A program made the translations under genes and the position numbers. Positions 62,101-64,000 of a stretch of 64,000 bases of DNA are shown in pieces. The number at the start of each line of letters is the position of its first letter. Positions within the stretch are counted from its first letter, which is position 1. The stretch is from Rhodopirellula sp. SM50 (GTDB lineage: Bacteria; Planctomycetota; Planctomycetia; Pirellulales; Pirellulaceae). The DNA lies in NCBI RefSeq assembly GCF_002289565.1, contig NZ_NTFY01000013.1, forward strand, positions 62,001 to 126,000, given 5' to 3'. Under the pieces are notes generated by a model. The model saw nothing but the letters and a program-made list of their open reading frames with translations. It made no database searches and was not told the origin of the DNA.

Positions 62101-64000
62101 CGCACACCAACGGCCGTCGCTGGCGATGTCCGCGCACGTCGCCACGAGATCATCGCGCGTCCAAGTCGGACCCGCCGGCTCATCAAACCAGGAGCGATGC
62201 ACCGTTCCATCGCTGCAGACGACGACGCCAGACAGACCGTCCGCCATGGTGGCAAGATCGATGACGCCGGAATCGAATCGGAACGCCGACCGCGATTGGT
62301 TGGCCAAGTGCCACAGATATCGCCATTCCCAGGCCGGCGGCTGTCCGGGGCGGGCGGCGCGAATCGCAGCCAGGATCAAACGCGCGTCGTCGAACTCATT
62401 GCCGTCGACGCGGGCTTTGGCCAAACCGATCTGCGAGAGATACGACTCATACCGTGCCCGCTGGAGCGCGGCCAGCGCCGCTTTTTCACTCTGCTCGGCC
62501 TTCAGCTTTTGTCGGACCGCATCCTCGGCGTTTTGCTTTGCGATCAGCTCTTGTTCTTTCGCTTTCCGTTCGTTGCTCTCGGCCAAGCGACGGGCATCTT
62601 TTGCATCCTGCTCATTCTCTTCGGCAATTCCCTTCTGAATTTCAACGTTCTCCTTTTCCCGCTGAACCTCGATCAGTCGATTGGCCGCCAACTTTTCCGA
62701 CGTCTCGGCGCGATCCCGCTGCTCGTTCGCGATCCGAGATTGCTCCTCCGCCGCCTGCCGCTGGATGTCGGCGATCTCACGCTGCTCATGGGCCTCCCGA
62801 CGTTTGTCGTTGATCACGTACAACGCGATGCTTCCGCCGACCAGAATGACCAGCAAGCTGGCAGCGACAAGGCGGCGGAGCAGTCGCAACCGAACCAGAC
62901 GATGATCACGCTGGTGAAGCCCCGCGTTCAGTTTTTCGATCAGTGGCAGGTGTTTCGAATCGCTGGGATTGAGCAATGACAATCCCAGATCGAAATCGCC
63001 ATTTTCGTAGGCGGCCGCTGCGTGATCGATCCGGCATCGATCCAATCCTTCTGCAGCGGCTCGATTGCCATCCCAGAGCGCGAGGGCCTGTTCAAATCCG
63101 TGACCGGCGCGTGAAAAGGACTCGTAGCGCAACGTTTCTTGGGCGCGCTGATATTCCCGCTGGGCAGCCGTCGAAATCGCGATGCTTTCGGAGTGGGATC
63201 GGTAGGACCGAATCGCGTGCTGGAACGCCTGCACACTTTCGAAGCGTTCCTTGGGGTCGGTCGCCATCGCCCGCAAGGCGATCTGCAACAATTCGCCGCG
63301 CTGCTGCGCCGGTGTGTCTTGAATCTCGTTCTGAGCGACCTTACGAATGCACTGGCTGACGTTCTCGGCCCGGTGCGGTGGAACGCCGGAGATGATGTAA
63401 AACAGCGTCGCACCGAGTAGATAAATGTCGCTGTGGGGACCGATCGCCTCGACCGGACCGAGCGCCATCTCCGGAGCCATGAAGGCTGGTGTGCCGCCCA
63501 GGCCGGCGGTGAAGGTGATCGAATCGCGTTTTTCGAATTCGGGTTTGGCGATCGCCAGCCCCCAGTCCATCACCAAGACTTCGCCAAAATCCCCGAGCAT
63601 GATGTTTTCGGGTTTGATGTCGCGGTGGATCACGCCACGTGTGTGCGCGAACGCGATCGCGTCACAGACCTTCAGCAAGATTTCCAAGTTTTCATCGCGT
63701 GATTTTTCGTTGATCGTCTTCAGCCAGGGCTGACCGACGACACGTTTCATGGCGTAGAACAGCGTGTTGTCGGCCGCGACGGCGATATCGTGAATGGGAA
63801 CGATATTGGGGTGATCCAGATCACCGGTAACGACAGCCTCGGACAAGAATTGCTGACGGCGTTCGTGTTCGACGTCCTTCAATCGCCCGGATTGATGAAG
63901 CGACTGACGTTTGGCCTTGGGCAGCGGCTTGATCACCTTGACCGCAATCATGCGATCCAGTGATGCTTGACGAGCGACGTAAACATTGCCCATGCCGCCG
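59167..64000 (-). CDS. Serine/threonine protein kinase with WD40 repeats (5' end cut by window)
   Basis: This is a Hanks-type kinase running off the right edge; the visible part has about 1611 residues and starts inside the glycine loop (GGMGNVYVARQ). The VAIK-type lysine is in MIAVKVIKP, the catalytic loop is IHRDIKPENIML and the metal motif is DWG in VMDWGLAI, in place of DFG. GTPAFMAPEMALG is the activation-segment end. One TM helix (VAASLLVILVGGSIALYVIN) is followed by a heptad-rich coiled coil. About 14 WD40 repeats then fill the outer part (GSADGTVRVWDRS, GSADATIRIWDVDSG, TASRDKSARVWDPRLE). The kinase is cytoplasmic and the WD40 propellers are outside if the TM is real. The substrate is unknown. 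Confidence 0.94.
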   Translation of the reverse strand, partial: GGMGNVYVARQASLDRMIAVKVIKPLPKAKRQSLHQSGRLKDVEHERRQQFLSEAVVTGDLDHPNIVPIHDIAVAADNTLFYAMKRVVGQPWLKTINEKSRDENLEILLKVCDAIAFAHTRGVIHRDIKPENIMLGDFGEVLVMDWGLAIAKPEFEKRDSITFTAGLGGTPAFMAPEMALGPVEAIGPHSDIYLLGATLFYIISGVPPHRAENVSQCIRKVAQNEIQDTPAQQRGELLQIALRAMATDPKERFESVQAFQHAIRSYRSHSESIAISTAAQREYQRAQETLRYESFSRAGHGFEQALALWDGNRAAAEGLDRCRIDHAAAAYENGDFDLGLSLLNPSDSKHLPLIEKLNAGLHQRDHRLVRLRLLRRLVAASLLVILVGGSIALYVINDKRREAHEQREIADIQRQAAEEQSRIANEQRDRAETSEKLAANRLIEVQREKENVEIQKGIAEENEQDAKDARRLAESNERKAKEQELIAKQNAEDAVRQKLKAEQSEKAALAALQRARYESYLSQIGLAKARVDGNEFDDARLILAAIRAARPGQPPAWEWRYLWHLANQSRSAFRFDSGVIDLATMADGLSGVVVCSDGTVHRSWFDEPAGPTWTRDDLVATCADIASDGRWCAIGTQRGAVLIVDLMTGRTLHTLDGHSATVNDLQFLADGRLLSASSDRTVALWDPGREQRVSRGWHIAPVVSLASRPADAEDPSTIIAAVSDGKAGRVVAWHLESDRFARIGEFSGHPFPATALALSSDGRLAASGDTRGNVFLWRPQQLGPTDFDAALQQAIESIGDNPESPKQPATEKQTALRPDRDAVVASWKAHPDAIAVMRFDDVDRTLLTGSDDYTIAAWKVADHSLQYTLRGHGGWVRALAIRANAVGLGDAAVVSGSADGTVRVWDRSAPDSLPRDVDDPAQENRRPTSQANEAQATGTQLQGAQLHGAQLHRDEILAARLDRSGSRLISASRDHTARILRLDRTRMMFREIARINTKEGAPGELNEGTEFLAMSAQLDASGARLFVGSADATIRIWDVDSGTQLGVLPGTGLNSAFALSQDGRRLLSGSSRADAKALLWDVDRRTGTPKIVHRFTAGDQAVTAFALSSDGVFAATGDRGGRCLLWNAATGQQIGPPIDLLRGYRINELAIAPDNRSLWVASDNGQLTEIDFASRQPRRRLDHDGFVTGVSLSHRGDQAITLSAQTANNRFVTTATWWDLATQDSRRLDRVEAPLDAEGRAAGDNARLTSARFGNRGNQVVVCRQTKDGRGGRVTLIDLAGQQETAFDLPTTIGAPETGLLSGSDQLITLNGEAAFRWSISAMAHVKSYRPHASVIDACFFPDGKIAATASRSVRLWQTDSGEAIDKLENPHAGAMTGLDISSRVDEHGYRIATCGAGAAARLWIWKDRQSGFRLEREFEIKGTEIKQLRFSPDGGRLLLAGSDGAIELHPIDGSAATFRWKLPNGLAPTCIAFSTDGRYVAVGASDKTAWLIDSTENSDGKPRVMRGHADRIESIAVLNDGSGQVRVLTASRDKSARVWDPRLEVLEDDLSADSDLIFGRELLALRRHTQGVTAIDCDADGNLIMTAARDGKVLLWPAPRAVGLDSIPR

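Overview
This window reads as chromosomal DNA from a planctomycete, most likely a member of the Pirellulaceae (Rhodopirellula/Stieleria-like). The pointers are protein families: a DUF1501 protein paired with a planctomycete cytochrome C/DUF1549/DUF1553 protein (47256-51075), a serine/threonine kinase fused to WD40 repeats (59167-64000), a giant secreted CHAT-TPR protein (55140-58940), an N-terminal LEQRRLL-type sorting motif in a surface protein (36026-38356), and many secreted PQQ-propeller, LamG and TPR proteins. No rRNA, tRNA, CRISPR array or prophage was seen. The genus assignment is inference.

Layout: 1-3209 holds a multi-PAS hybrid histidine kinase, cut by the left edge. 3397-5897 is a two-gene unit of HlyD-type adaptor plus secreted squalene-cyclase-fold protein. 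6063-8586 (minus) carries a Gfo/Idh/MocA oxidoreductase, a PhyH dioxygenase and thioredoxin 2. 8867-16882 is a stress island: Hsp20, a fused aminoglycoside-phosphotransferase-like/P-loop kinase, a double universal stress protein, PEP synthase, a truncated hemoglobin and an NtrC-type sigma-54 activator. Good sigma-54 (-24/-12) promoter sequences lie in front of hsp20, usp and ppsA, so the island looks like one sigma-54 regulon with its activator at the end. 17222-18899 has a small membrane protein and PPK2. 19228-27241 has a methyltransferase-like/PQQ-propeller/LamG protein and a four-gene molybdate-type ABC operon with a tandem-duplicated binding protein. 27532-29727 (minus) is an E1-MoaD-MoeB/rhodanese sulfur-carrier operon.

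30224-35751 holds polysaccharide genes: ATP-grasp, flippase, GNAT acyltransferase and polysaccharide deacetylase. 36026-39863 holds the repeat-bearing surface protein and a TPR-methyltransferase. 39847-44094 is a minus-strand chemotaxis-type operon (HDOD, CheB, CheR, CheX, CheY, hypothetical) with no CheA or CheW in view. 44403-45566 is a REP-associated tyrosine transposase flanked by oppositely oriented short repeats. 45838-64000 (all minus) holds a monoacylglycerol-lipase-like hydrolase, the DUF1501/PSCyt pair, a Ski2-like helicase, a spermidine-synthase-like protein, a remnant of a Na+/H+ antiporter, the CHAT protein and the partial kinase-WD40 gene.

The gaps between genes are rich in small repeats of several kinds: hairpin elements sharing an apical loop word, short phrase arrays with inverted downstream copies, and a 176-bp tandem repeat built of palindromes. 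The most interesting items are the sigma-54 stress island, the RAYT with its repeat families, and the secreted CHAT protease beside a kinase-WD40 protein.
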